A stretch of 64,000 bases of DNA from Iphinoe sp. HA4291-MV1 (GTDB lineage: Bacteria; Cyanobacteriota; Cyanobacteriia; Cyanobacteriales; Nostocaceae): NCBI GenBank assembly GCA_019359415.1, contig JAHHHH010000018.1, positions 1 to 64,000 on the forward strand, in the 5' to 3' direction. Under the pieces are notes generated by a model that searched no databases, was not told where the DNA came from, and saw nothing but the letters and a program-made list of their open reading frames with translations. Below are positions 54,715-64,000 of the stretch, piece after piece (positions within the stretch are counted from its first letter, which is position 1; each line of letters opens with the position of its first letter). The translations under genes were made by a program, and so were the position numbers.

Positions 54715-56904
54715 ATGATGCAGGTACTACGTTATCTTCCCAACCAAAAAACTAGTCATGTTAGCCTCACCGTAAGCTTAGGACGAGGCGGTGAAGCGTG
54801 TATATATACAGTGCCAACAGATGTTGGTTTAGTGGCTAAGGTTTATCATAAGCCAACACCTGCCCAAGCTCGGAAACTGGAGGTCATGCTTGCCCACCCG
54901 CCGGACAACCCCACTGCTAGTTTGGGGCATATTTCAATAGCTTGGCCCATTGAGTTGCTGCGATCATCAGATGGAAGTGGTCAGGTGATAGGCTTTTTGA
55001 TGCCGCGCATTCACCGAATGCGTCCGATCATCGACTTTTACAATCCCAGAACTCGTCGCCAGCACTGTCCTTTGTTCAACTATCAGTACCTAATCCGCAC
55101 TGCTCGCAATCTAGCTTCGGCTTTTGCTGCTTTACACGCTAGTGGGTACTGTGTCGGCGATGTGAATGAGTCTAATATCCTTGTCAGTGATACAGCATTA
55201 GTGACTATAGTAGACACTGATTCGTTCCAGGTACGAGACCCAGAGAATGGATTGGCTTACCGCTGTCATGTAGGTAAACCAGAATTTACCCCACCAGAAC
55301 TTCAGAACAAAACCTTTGCTCAGTGCGATCGCAATTCTACCCATGACTTGTTTGGGTTAGCAGTACTGATATTTCAACTCTTAATGGAAGGTACACACCC
55401 ATTTTCAGGCATTTATCAAGGAGCAGGTGAACCTCCAACCTATGAAGCACGCATTGCAGCAGGACATTTTACCTACAGTCAAAAGCGACGTGTACCTTAC
55501 GTTCCAACACCGATCGCACCTCCTTGGGATATTCTGCCTCTGAGCCTGCAGGAACTATTTGTACGTTGTTTTGAGAGTGGTCACAACAACCCGCAGATAC
55601 GCCCCAATGCTCAAACTTGGTTCACAGCACTCGCTGATGCCGAAAATTCCCTCATCAGCTGCACTGTCAACCCCCAGCATCGCTACAGCAACCACTTGGA
55701 CAAATGTCCTTGGTGCGAACGTACTTTGCGATTAGGTGGACGTGACCCGTTCCCGTCTTTAAAAGCAATAGCAAACAAAGAACATTTACAACCAAGAATA
55801 CCAAACAAGAGACGCCAAGTTCAAGTTCCCCGTACACCGCAACCAGCGATTCCATTTACCCGCACTTATTATCGTAGTCGAGCCATTCCCCAAAACATCT
55901 CCTACTATAAACCTTATAAAAAGCGGAATTTATACCCTGTTGTTTTCTGCTTGCTTGGTATTTTTGGGACATTGGGGTATTTGGATTTAATGGTTAAATT
56001 CACAAGTCGCCCCTTGATTGCTCAAGGTTCTTCTCAGCAAAATTTGATTTCTTTACAAGGAGATAAGAGCTACCAAAATAAAAGTTTTGCTGATTACTAC
56101 AAGCAGGGTCATGCTTCATATAAAGTGAAAGACTACGAACAAGCAATTGAAAATTTCAGTCAAGCAATACAAAAAGACCCAAAACACGCAAAAGCTTATG
56201 TCAACCGTGGCAATGCTCACTACAACCTGAAAGAGTATGAAGCAGCACTTGCAGATTACAATCAAGCAATTAGCATCAATCCCACGGAAGTAAAAGCGTA
56301 TGTCAATCGAGGTAATGTCCGCTATATGCTTGCCGAATATAGCAGCGACCCAGACAAAGAGTATAATCTAGCAATTGCAGACTATAACAATGCCCTGCGT
56401 CTCAATCTGAATGAAGTAGAAGCATACATAAGACGAGGTGTTGTTCGCTCCCAAATTGCTAAATACAGTGGCGACTCTCAACATGAATATAAAAAAGCAA
56501 TTGCTGATTTTAACCAGGCGCTAACCCTTAATTCATCAAGAGCAGAAGCGTTTTTTCAGCGAGGTTTGGTGCGTTATCAAGTCGCTCAATATAGCAGTGA
56601 GTTTGAGCAAGAATACAAACAGGCAATTGCGGACTTTAATCAAGCATTGAATATCAATCCAAAACTGTCAAAAGTCTATCTAAAACGAGGTGTTGTTCGT
56701 TACGAACTTGCCCAATATGGAGGTGGCAAATCTAGTCAGTATCATAAGCAAGCAGTTGATGATTTACAGAAAGCTGCCAAAATCTCTTTGGAACAAGAGG
56801 ATATGGATAATTACCAACAAGCATTAAGCAGCATCTGTGTTGTTTTGGAGAACAAATGCGATACTTTTTTGCAAACCACTAATGTATCGCCACAAAGCAA
56901 CTAA
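54715..56904 (+). CDS. Serine/threonine kinase-like protein with zinc motif, membrane helix and TPR repeats
   Basis: 729 residues. The kinase-like domain (about 20-300) has GRGGEACIY (Gly loop), VAKVYHK (Lys), GDVNESNILV in place of HRDLKxxN and DTDSFQ in place of DFG, as in YegI-type kinases that join TerY and PP2C. A CPWC pair near 335 lies after the kinase. One membrane helix is near 405-425 (YPVVFCLLGIFGTLGYLDLM). The outside or lumenal part has five to six TPR repeats (YVNRGNAHYNLKEYEAALAD). Start at the first or second ATG (54715/54718). Confidence 0.85.
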   Translation: MMQVLRYLPNQKTSHVSLTVSLGRGGEACIYTVPTDVGLVAKVYHKPTPAQARKLEVMLAHPPDNPTASLGHISIAWPIELLRSSDGSGQVIGFLMPRIHRMRPIIDFYNPRTRRQHCPLFNYQYLIRTARNLASAFAALHASGYCVGDVNESNILVSDTALVTIVDTDSFQVRDPENGLAYRCHVGKPEFTPPELQNKTFAQCDRNSTHDLFGLAVLIFQLLMEGTHPFSGIYQGAGEPPTYEARIAAGHFTYSQKRRVPYVPTPIAPPWDILPLSLQELFVRCFESGHNNPQIRPNAQTWFTALADAENSLISCTVNPQHRYSNHLDKCPWCERTLRLGGRDPFPSLKAIANKEHLQPRIPNKRRQVQVPRTPQPAIPFTRTYYRSRAIPQNISYYKPYKKRNLYPVVFCLLGIFGTLGYLDLMVKFTSRPLIAQGSSQQNLISLQGDKSYQNKSFADYYKQGHASYKVKDYEQAIENFSQAIQKDPKHAKAYVNRGNAHYNLKEYEAALADYNQAISINPTEVKAYVNRGNVRYMLAEYSSDPDKEYNLAIADYNNALRLNLNEVEAYIRRGVVRSQIAKYSGDSQHEYKKAIADFNQALTLNSSRAEAFFQRGLVRYQVAQYSSEFEQEYKQAIADFNQALNINPKLSKVYLKRGVVRYELAQYGGGKSSQYHKQAVDDLQKAAKISLEQEDMDNYQQALSSICVVLENKCDTFLQTTNVSPQSN

Positions 56905-57602
<698 letters not shown>

Positions 57603-58376
57603 ATGAAAGCAGTGATTTTAGCTGGAGGTCTTGGTACACGCTTAAGTGAAGAAACGAGCGTCAAACCTAAGCCTATGGTGGAGATTGGTGGTAAGCCTGT
57701 ATTATGGCATATTATGAAAATTTATTCCACCTACGGCATTAATGAATTTATTATTTGCTGTGGTTATAAAGGTTACGTCATTAAAGAGTATTTTGCCAAC
57801 TACTTCTTATATATGTCAGACGTAACTTTTGATATGCGATTTAACCAGATGAATGTGCATTTGGGTTATGCAGAACCCTGGCGTGTCACCCTAGTAGATA
57901 CAGGTGACAACACAATGACGGGTGGACGCTTGAAGCGAGTTAGAGAGCATATTGGTAATGAAACTTTTTGTTTCACCTATGGTGATGGCGTAAGTAATGT
58001 TAATGTTGCAGAGTTAATCAATTTTCATAAGGAACAAAATACTTTAGCAACAATGACAGCAGTTCAACCACCGGGACGCTTTGGTGCTATTGTTTTAGGA
58101 CATGAACAAACAAAAATTACTAGCTTTCGGGAAAAGCCTGAAGGCGATGGAGCCTGGATTAATGGTGGTTATTTTGTATTAGAGCCAGAAGTTATTAATC
58201 TAATTAATGATGATGCCACTGTTTGGGAGCAGACACCGTTAGAAAAGCTGGCAGAAATGGAACAGCTATCTGCGTACAGGCATCATGGCTTTTGGCAACC
58301 AATGGATACTTTACGAGATAAAAATTACCTTGAGGATCTGTGGAAGAATGATAAGGCTCCTTGGAAGGTCTGGTAA
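57603..58376 (+). CDS. rfbF: Glucose-1-phosphate cytidylyltransferase
   Basis: 257 residues. [20 protein letters not shown] then [15 protein letters not shown] is the RfbF nucleotide-binding start; [11 protein letters not shown] near 54, [11 protein letters not shown] near 123 and [11 protein letters not shown] near 151 complete the signature, and [20 protein letters not shown] ends the fold. It makes CDP-glucose, the entry to CDP-3,6-dideoxyhexoses and related sugars. No CDP-glucose dehydratase gene is in the window; it may lie beyond 64 kb. First gene of a plus-strand cluster reaching the window end. Confidence 0.93.
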   Translation: MKAVILAGGLGTRLSEETSVKPKPMVEIGGKPVLWHIMKIYSTYGINEFIICCGYKGYVIKEYFANYFLYMSDVTFDMRFNQMNVHLGYAEPWRVTLVDTGDNTMTGGRLKRVREHIGNETFCFTYGDGVSNVNVAELINFHKEQNTLATMTAVQPPGRFGAIVLGHEQTKITSFREKPEGDGAWINGGYFVLEPEVINLINDDATVWEQTPLEKLAEMEQLSAYRHHGFWQPMDTLRDKNYLEDLWKNDKAPWKVW

Positions 58377-58466
58377 GAAAAAAGAAGAAAAAAATCACTT
58401 TATCTTCACTCATCATTCTTAATTCTTGACTCTTCATACTTTTATATTTCGGGAGCTAGAGTACTC

Positions 58467-59684
58467 ATGTATGATTTCGCGATTATAGGTGGAGGAATTA
58501 TTGGTCTTTCCACTGGTATGGCTTTAGGTAAACGCTATCCCAATGCTCGCATTCTAATTTTAGAAAAAGAGAGCGGTTGGGCTTTTCATCAAACAGGTAA
58601 TAATAGTGGTGTGATTCATTCTGGTATCTACTATAAGCCGGGTAGTTTCAAAGCTAAATTTTGCCGTGACGGTTGTCGTTCAATGGTGGAATTTTGCCAA
58701 GAACATAGAATTGAGCATGAAGTTTGCGGTAAGGTCATAGTTGCTACTAATGAAACAGAATTACCTCGCCTAGAAAATCTCTACACGCGAGGTTTGGAAA
58801 ATGGCATAGACGTTAAGAGAGTCACTCCAGATGAAGTCAAAGAAATTGAACCTCATGTGAACTGTGTTGGAGGGATTCTCGTTTCTTCAACTGGTATTGT
58901 CAATTACAAGCAAGTTTGCCTGAAATACGTTGAAATTATTAGACAGCAGGGAGGAGAACTACGTCTCAATACGAAGGTTGAAAAAATAGTTACCAGTGGT
59001 AAATATCAGACATTAGAAACGAACAGTGGTACTTTTGAAACTCGCTTTGTGATCAATTGTGCCGGATTACATAGCGATCGCGTTGCCAAAATGGGTAAAG
59101 CCGATCCGCAAGCAAAAATTGTTCCTTTCCGGGGAGAATATTACGAACTCACACCAGAAAAACGCTATTTGGTGAAAGGTTTGATTTACCCTGTTCCCAA
59201 TCCAGATTTTCCCTTCTTGGGTGTCCATTTTACACGCATGATTGACGAGAGCGTACATGCTGGACCAAATGCGGTCTTGAGCCTCAAGCGCGAAGGCTAC
59301 AACAAAACCGACTTTGACTTGCGCGATTTTGCAGAAGTCATGACCTATCCTGGTTTTTGGAAACTCGCAGCAAAACACGCTGACGAAGGAATTCAAGAAA
59401 TCATTCGTTCCTTTAGTAAAGCAGCTTTCACCAAAAGTTTGCAAAAACTTATTCCCGAAGTTCAACAAAAAGATTTAGTTCCCACCCACGCTGGTGTTCG
59501 TGCACAAGCACTCATGAATGATGGCAAACTGGTAGATGACTTTTTGATTGTTCAAGGTCAAAACTCCATCCATATTTGTAATGCTCCTTCTCCAGCAGCA
59601 ACATCTTCTATAGAAATAGGTAAAGCAATTGTTGTCCAAATTCCTGAACAATCACATCTCAAAGCTGTAGTCAGTCAACTCTAA
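58467..59684 (+). CDS. lhgO: L-2-hydroxyglutarate oxidase-like FAD enzyme
   Basis: 405 residues. DFAIIGGGIIGLSTGMAL binds FAD; GNNSGVIHSGIYYKPGSFKA near 46-65 is the LhgO/DadA-family substrate block; INCAGLHSDRVAKM near 195-208; C-terminal HICNAPSPAATSSIEIGKAI. Closest family is L-2-hydroxyglutarate dehydrogenase. Its place inside a polysaccharide cluster is a common cyanobacterial arrangement and might mean a related hydroxy acid or sugar-acid substrate; this is inference. A stem-loop follows the stop codon. Confidence 0.88.
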   Translation: MYDFAIIGGGIIGLSTGMALGKRYPNARILILEKESGWAFHQTGNNSGVIHSGIYYKPGSFKAKFCRDGCRSMVEFCQEHRIEHEVCGKVIVATNETELPRLENLYTRGLENGIDVKRVTPDEVKEIEPHVNCVGGILVSSTGIVNYKQVCLKYVEIIRQQGGELRLNTKVEKIVTSGKYQTLETNSGTFETRFVINCAGLHSDRVAKMGKADPQAKIVPFRGEYYELTPEKRYLVKGLIYPVPNPDFPFLGVHFTRMIDESVHAGPNAVLSLKREGYNKTDFDLRDFAEVMTYPGFWKLAAKHADEGIQEIIRSFSKAAFTKSLQKLIPEVQQKDLVPTHAGVRAQALMNDGKLVDDFLIVQGQNSIHICNAPSPAATSSIEIGKAIVVQIPEQSHLKAVVSQL

Positions 59685-59696
59685 AATATTTTATTT

Positions 59697-59740
59697 GCCT
59701 GTGCTTGCTTAAGTTAAGAATGTTAAGAAAAAGCACAGGC
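59697..59740 (+). terminator. Stem-loop after lhgO
   Basis: GCCTGTGCTT (59697-59706) pairs with AAGCACAGGC (59731-59740), then ATTTTGG follows. Stem of 10 bp with a 24-base loop; modest T content. Probably a transcript end or processing hairpin. Confidence 0.5.
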
Positions 59741-60094
59741 ATTTTGGCATTCTTTAATTTGCGGAAACATCTAGTTTAAGGATGTAGTTATTTGTATTCA
59801 TTATCGCGACAAAACTAATGTTCCTTAACTCGGATGTTCAGCCAATTTGATATGACAGACTGTCAGGATGGCGAGACACCATTTGGAGGCGACTTTGGAG
59901 AAAATTTATGAAAGTAACATCATTGACTACCTCAAAACTTTAAACATGATGTGTACAGTTTATAACATCATAGATACAAGGTGAGTAAAGGCAATAATTT
60001 GTGCAGTCATACATTATGATTAGAGCGCTTAAACCACCTTACACAGAAAGACAAACTGTAAATCAATAGAGTAATTCATTAGGAATTAAAATCA
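59741..60094. other. Spacer between lhgO and the SDR gene
   Basis: 354 bases with no family-supported ORF. It may contain a promoter for the downstream SDR-GT2-oxygenase genes. A TTATAACATCATAGATACAAGG stretch precedes the gene; nothing conserved was recognised. Confidence 0.4.
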
Positions 60095-61123
60095 ATGAAA
60101 ATTCTAGTCACTGGTACTGAAGGTTATCTTGGTAGCTTATTACCTCCCTTGTTCATTGAACGGGGACATGAAGTTATCGGAGTAGATACTGGTTTTTATA
60201 AAGTGGGTTGGTTGTACAACGGTACTCAGATAACAGCCAAAACTCTCAACAAAGATATCCGCCACATCACCCTAGAGGATGTGCAAGGCGTTGACGCCAT
60301 AGTTCACATGGCTGAACTATCAAATGATCCTACTGGACAGCTTGCACCGCACATTACTTACGAAATTAACCATAAAGGCTCAGTTCGTCTTGCCGAATTG
60401 GCAAAAAAAGCGGGTGTGCGTCGCTTTGTGTATATGTCTTCTTGTAGTGTCTATGGTGTTGCGACAGAGGGTGATGTCACAGAAGAATCTCCTGTTAATC
60501 CCCAAACCGCTTATGCAGAATGTAAGACTTTGGTAGAGCGAGATGTCAAGCCATTAACAGATGATAACTTCTCTCCTACCTTTATGCGGAATGCTACTGC
60601 TTTTGGTGCTTCCCCGAGAATGCGCTTTGATATTGTTTTGAACAATTTAGCAGGTTTAGCATGGACGACCAAAGAAATCAAGATGACTAGTGATGGTACA
60701 CCTTGGCGTCCATTAGTTCATGCGCTGGATATTTGCAAAGCAATTGTTTGCACAGTGGAAGCTCCTCGCGATATTGTACACAACCAAATTTTTAATGTGG
60801 GAGATACAGAAAATAATTATCGAGTCAAAGAAGTTGCCGAGATTATTGCTGAGGTTTTTCCAGGTTGCAAATTGAGCTTTGGTAATCAAGGTGCAGACAA
60901 TCGCAGTTATCGAGTCTCTTTTGAAAAAATTAACACTGTTCTACCCGGCTTTAAGTGTGATTGGAATGCTCAATTAGGAGCGCAACAGTTGTATGATTTA
61001 TTTTCGCAAATTGATATGACTGAAGACGTTTTCTTGCATAGAGGCTTCACTCGCTTGAAACAACTGGAATATCTCATCCGTACACAACAAATTGACAAAG
61101 ATTTCTTCTGGAGTAAGAAGTGA
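60095..61123 (+). CDS. NAD-dependent sugar epimerase/dehydratase (SDR)
   Basis: 342 residues of the extended SDR family. MKILVTGTEGYLGSLLPPLF holds the TGxxGYLG NAD site, FVYMSSCSVYGVA near 113-125 the catalytic Ser, and YAECK near 142-146 the YxxxK. FNVGDTENNYRVKEVAEII near 235-253 is typical. Substrate is probably a nucleotide sugar made with the adjacent rfbF; exact reaction (epimerase, dehydratase or reductase) is not readable. Good Shine-Dalgarno-like AGGAATTAAAA before ATG. Confidence 0.85.
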   Translation: MKILVTGTEGYLGSLLPPLFIERGHEVIGVDTGFYKVGWLYNGTQITAKTLNKDIRHITLEDVQGVDAIVHMAELSNDPTGQLAPHITYEINHKGSVRLAELAKKAGVRRFVYMSSCSVYGVATEGDVTEESPVNPQTAYAECKTLVERDVKPLTDDNFSPTFMRNATAFGASPRMRFDIVLNNLAGLAWTTKEIKMTSDGTPWRPLVHALDICKAIVCTVEAPRDIVHNQIFNVGDTENNYRVKEVAEIIAEVFPGCKLSFGNQGADNRSYRVSFEKINTVLPGFKCDWNAQLGAQQLYDLFSQIDMTEDVFLHRGFTRLKQLEYLIRTQQIDKDFFWSKK

Positions 61124-61228
61124 TGAAATTGTCGAAAATATAGCAAAAAAATGACTTAATCTTCCGAATCACAAATCTTTGGTTCGGAATTATTTAGTTC
61201 CGGAATGCATTTTTATGTACAGATCACT

Positions 61229-62221
61229 ATGAAGAAATTACTCACTATCGCTATTCCTACTTACAACCGCGCCGAACTACTTGATAAGCAGCTGGCGTGG
61301 CTTGCTCAAGCTATTAAAGACTTGGATTCTAATTGTGAAATTTTTGTTTCAGATAATTGTTCAACTGACAATACTCAAGAGGTCATTAAGAAGTGGCAAA
61401 CAAATCTCAGTCATATCACATTTAAATCCAACAGAAATTCAGAAAATATTGGTGTCATGCGGAATATCATTCATTGCTTAAAGTCTGCAACGACCAAATA
61501 TGTTTGGACAATTGGTGATGATGACCCCATTCAAAATAGAGCAGTTGCTTATGTCATCAACAAACTCAAACAATATGAAGATTTATCATTATTATTCCTT
61601 AATTTTTCTGGTCGTAACCAAATCACTGGTGAACCTGTACACCCGCCCACAATAGTTGGTAACCGTTGGTTTGATGTTGATAGTGAAGATGGAAGTGGTG
61701 ACGCGAAAGCTATCTTTGAACATTGTTTTTCAAAAAGTATAGGTGCAGTCATCTTTCTAACTGCTTCGGTATATCGCACTGACTTAGTACAACGCGCTCT
61801 CCAAATTTGGCAAGAAGCTGACAATAACTGGATATCTTTAGCATATTTAGCTGGGTATTGCGCTGCCAATGGCAGGACGATTGTTACTAAAGATACCTAT
61901 GTGGAATGTATTGTTGGTGTGAGTTATTGGCAAAAAGATCCAAAATCAGCACTGTTAATGCAATATAAACACCAATCTGAAGTTCTCATGAAACTGGAGG
62001 AAAACGGATACTCGAAGCAATTTTGCCGCAGGATGATTTTGAAGAATTTCAAAGAAGCTAATTTGAAGGTTTTCTTAGGTGCTTTGAGAAGATGGCCTGT
62101 ATTTGCCATCCAGATAATAGTTCCCTTTTTGACTTTAGTAAGTCTCTCTGTTTTTGACGCAGTCGTGAATAGAAAATTCAAAATGGCAGAAACAACTACG
62201 AAACTTTCTACTCAAAACTGA
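61229..62221 (+). CDS. Glycosyltransferase family 2 protein
   Basis: 330 residues from ATG at 61229. LTIAIPTYNRAELLDKQLAW and IFVSDNCSTDNTQEVI form the GT-A N-terminus with Asp for UDP-sugar binding; WTIGDDDPI near 90-98 is the DxD-like metal motif. A C-terminal hydrophobic helix (FAIQIIVPFLTLVSLSVF) anchors it to the membrane. Inverting transferase for one residue of the polysaccharide. Close to the next gene in the same cluster. Confidence 0.88.
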   Translation: MKKLLTIAIPTYNRAELLDKQLAWLAQAIKDLDSNCEIFVSDNCSTDNTQEVIKKWQTNLSHITFKSNRNSENIGVMRNIIHCLKSATTKYVWTIGDDDPIQNRAVAYVINKLKQYEDLSLLFLNFSGRNQITGEPVHPPTIVGNRWFDVDSEDGSGDAKAIFEHCFSKSIGAVIFLTASVYRTDLVQRALQIWQEADNNWISLAYLAGYCAANGRTIVTKDTYVECIVGVSYWQKDPKSALLMQYKHQSEVLMKLEENGYSKQFCRRMILKNFKEANLKVFLGALRRWPVFAIQIIVPFLTLVSLSVFDAVVNRKFKMAETTTKLSTQN

Positions 62222-62287
62222 CAAAAATATGAAGGGTAAATTGCCAAATACAACTTCAATAAATCAAACAAACAAGGTCGTTATTCT

Positions 62288-63139
62288 ATGTTTAACAGTA
62301 TGATAAACAAAATCTCTCAGCTGAAATCTGAGTTAAGTTATAGAGCAGCATTTGTGAACCATGCAAGAAAATTGCCTGCTCTGAAAGAAAGCGATCGCGT
62401 CATTGTCGATAGTCTCAAACGCGATGGAGTTTATGTGACAACACTCGAAAAGTTGGAACTTGGCTCTACATCTGGTCTTCTCCAAGCATCTTACAATCAA
62501 CTCTCTAGAATAACAGGTGGAAACAACAGCCACCTAACTAAAAGACTGCCGCAAATTTACACAGTCACAGATTTACCTGCATTTTCTCAATGGGGACGGG
62601 AACAAAAGCTACTTAACATCATCGAAAATTATATCGGTCTTCCTGTTGCCTTTCATGGCGTACATTTACGCAAAGACTTGCCCAATGAAAATCAGTTTGG
62701 GACACTGCTATGGCATAAAGATTCAGAAGACCGCCGGATGGTCAAAATAATCATTTATTTATCTGACGTAGAAGAGAAACACGGTCCTTTTGAATACGTT
62801 CCAGTCTCTTCAACTTCTTTATACAGTCTAAATTATTACCGGATTTATTACAAGCTTTGGCGGTCAGGGTACTTAGGAATCACTGATGAACAGCTTCAGG
62901 AAGTCATTCCACAACACAAGTGGAAATCATGTCCAGGACCAGCAGGTACTGTGATTTTCACAGATCCAAAAACAACTTTACATCACGGAACCCTACGGAC
63001 AGAAGAAAGACCAGCATTATTTTTTGCTTACACTGCAAACCCACCAAAGCGACCAGAGCTTTGTACCCAATACTGGGATGATACTTTTGCCAAACCAGAA
63101 TTATATCAAGAACCAGATTCAGTGACACTCTTGAGATAG
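62288..63139 (+). CDS. Phytanoyl-CoA dioxygenase-like 2OG-Fe(II) oxygenase
   Basis: 283 residues. LLWHKDSEDRRMVKIIIYLS (about 137-156) has the HxD iron ligands; the distal His is in TLHHGTLRTEERPALFFAYT (about 236-255), with Arg to bind 2-oxoglutarate. N-terminal region is helical and variable. Such enzymes hydroxylate lipids, sugars or antibiotics. Being inside a nucleotide-sugar cluster, it may modify a sugar or lipid of the polymer; inference. Length is typical. Confidence 0.8.
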   Translation: MFNSMINKISQLKSELSYRAAFVNHARKLPALKESDRVIVDSLKRDGVYVTTLEKLELGSTSGLLQASYNQLSRITGGNNSHLTKRLPQIYTVTDLPAFSQWGREQKLLNIIENYIGLPVAFHGVHLRKDLPNENQFGTLLWHKDSEDRRMVKIIIYLSDVEEKHGPFEYVPVSSTSLYSLNYYRIYYKLWRSGYLGITDEQLQEVIPQHKWKSCPGPAGTVIFTDPKTTLHHGTLRTEERPALFFAYTANPPKRPELCTQYWDDTFAKPELYQEPDSVTLLR

Positions 63140-63147
63140 TTTCATTC

Positions 63148-63196
63148 TTTTTGCGCTCTTGGTGGTGCGCTTAATAGTGCGAAACAAAAAATATTT
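63148..63196. repeat. Dispersed repeat, TTTTTGCGCTCTT ... GCGAAACAAAAAATATTT
   Basis: Second clear copy of the repeat described at 42932-42987. It lies directly after the oxygenase stop codon and before rfbC. Confidence 0.55.
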
Positions 63197-63256
63197 ATGT
63201 AAGAGGTGTAATAACCGAGTGTCATCGTGTAGTCATAATTCAAAGCGAGGTTACCC

Positions 63257-63808
63257 ATGATTTTTACAGAAACTGAACTTCAAGGCGCGTACATCATTGA
63301 TCTAGAACAAAAGCAAGACCATCGTGGTTTTTTTGCCCGTACTTTCTGCGCTAAAGAATTTGAAGCACATGGTCTACAGCCAGTAGTTGCCCAATGCAAT
63401 CTGTCTTTTAATCATAAGAAAGGGACGCTACGGGGAATGCATTATCAAACTTCACCAGCAGCAGAAACGAAATTAATCCGCTGTACCCAAGGCGGTATTT
63501 ATGACGTGATTATTGATATGCGTCCTGAATCTCCTACTTACCTTCAACATATCGGTGTGGAATTAACCGCAGAAAACCATCGTGCCTTGTATGTTCCAGA
63601 AATGTTCGCCCACGGCTATCAAGCACTGACAGACAATGCTGAGGTTGTGTATCAGGTAGGAGAGTTTTACACACCTGGATATGAGCGAGGGTTGCGCTAT
63701 GATGACTCATTTTTTAACATTCAATGGCCTGTGGAGGTGACAGAAATTTCTGAGAAAGATCAGAATTGGCCTTTGATGACAATGATGACCGTTGGAGGAA
63801 ATGTTTAG
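63257..63808 (+). CDS. rfbC: dTDP-4-dehydrorhamnose 3,5-epimerase family protein
   Basis: 183 residues with the RmlC cupin fold: HRGFFARTFCAKEF near 23-36, GTLRGMHYQ near 57-65 with the catalytic His, GGIYDVIIDMRPESPTY near 79-95, and FAHGYQALTDNAEVVYQV near 117-134. It epimerises C3 and C5 of 4-keto-6-deoxyhexoses. With rfbF rather than rmlA in the cluster, the substrate may be CDP- rather than dTDP-linked; that remains open. Confidence 0.9.
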   Translation: MIFTETELQGAYIIDLEQKQDHRGFFARTFCAKEFEAHGLQPVVAQCNLSFNHKKGTLRGMHYQTSPAAETKLIRCTQGGIYDVIIDMRPESPTYLQHIGVELTAENHRALYVPEMFAHGYQALTDNAEVVYQVGEFYTPGYERGLRYDDSFFNIQWPVEVTEISEKDQNWPLMTMMTVGGNV

Positions 63809-63944
63809 TAATGAGTGGTTCTTGAGAAAACGACTAATAACCAACAATTAACAACTCATACCATTCATGCAAAGCCTGATACAAAGGGACAGGGGGAAAG
63901 AAGCAGGGGAGCTTCAGGTGCTCTTGAGCAGAGGAGAATAATTT

Positions 63945-64000
63945 TTGACTAATGCCCAATTCCCGATTCCCAATTCCCAATTCCCAATTCCCATTGCCCA
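63945..64000. repeat. CCCAATTC tandem repeat at window end
   Basis: AATTCCC units in tandem, running to the end of the window. Same family as at 31971-32042 and 38384. Confidence 0.75.

Overview
The window looks like chromosomal DNA of a filamentous cyanobacterium of the Nostocales type. Visible support: many HIP1 octamers (GCGATCGC), dense short-repeat families (TAATGAC heptads, GGAGTCA units, CCCAATTC/GGGCAATG units, palindromic CCGAAGG-type repeats), a nirA-nrtP-narB nitrate region with a textbook NtcA promoter, a PatA-type response regulator, a CSP41-like SDR and an FHA-PrsW protein. Genus cannot be fixed from the sequence alone.

Layout. 1-5.2 kb: decayed DUF4351/Rpn-type gene, zinc alcohol dehydrogenase with a small zinc-ribbon protein, GT4 glycosyltransferase, exonuclease III, then two gene remnants (peptide-ABC binding protein and a TOMM/YcaO-type cyclodehydratase). 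5.2-14.5 kb: an inverted-repeat element, NmrA-like SDR, HlyD adaptor, S8 protease, tRNA-Ala(UGC), TrhO-type rhodanese, dead M48 metallopeptidase, FHA-PrsW, two MITE-like repeats. 14.5-25.3 kb: DJ-1/PfpI protein, then a nitrate assimilation island: narM, a PsiE-like protein, narB, nrtP and nirA on the minus strand, and a divergent nucleotidyltransferase-like/HEAT-repeat pair on the plus strand that may include a NirB-like partner. 25.4-35 kb: alpha/beta hydrolase, a 364-bp terminal-inverted-repeat element, histone-deacetylase-family protein with a TnpB/omegaRNA-like transposon end at its 5' side, MscS channel, 5-formyl-THF cyclo-ligase, and a DUF4331/TPR/His-rich NicO trio. 35-43 kb: fcl-gmd (GDP-fucose), VapBC-type toxin-antitoxin, sugar transferase and GT4, CSP41-like SDR. 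43-51 kb: pgsA, aspartase, DUF362, small membrane and glycine-zipper proteins, YciI, pheT, an HD-domain gene with an in-frame stop. 51-57 kb: PatA-type regulator and a VWA/PP2C/kinase-TPR triad (TerY-P-like). 57.6-63.8 kb: a surface-polysaccharide cluster beginning with glucose-1-phosphate cytidylyltransferase that runs to the window edge.

How it works together. The nitrate island encodes uptake (NrtP), reduction of nitrate (NarB with NarM) and of nitrite (NirA), under NtcA control at the nirA promoter. The 53-57 kb triad has the parts of a self-contained phosphorylation switch. Two polysaccharide blocks supply GDP-fucose and probably a CDP-linked sugar. The most unusual general feature is that short intergenic repeats have entered coding sequences in frame: nirA, narB, pheT, a TPR gene and the 5' part of a sugar transferase gene all carry such segments.
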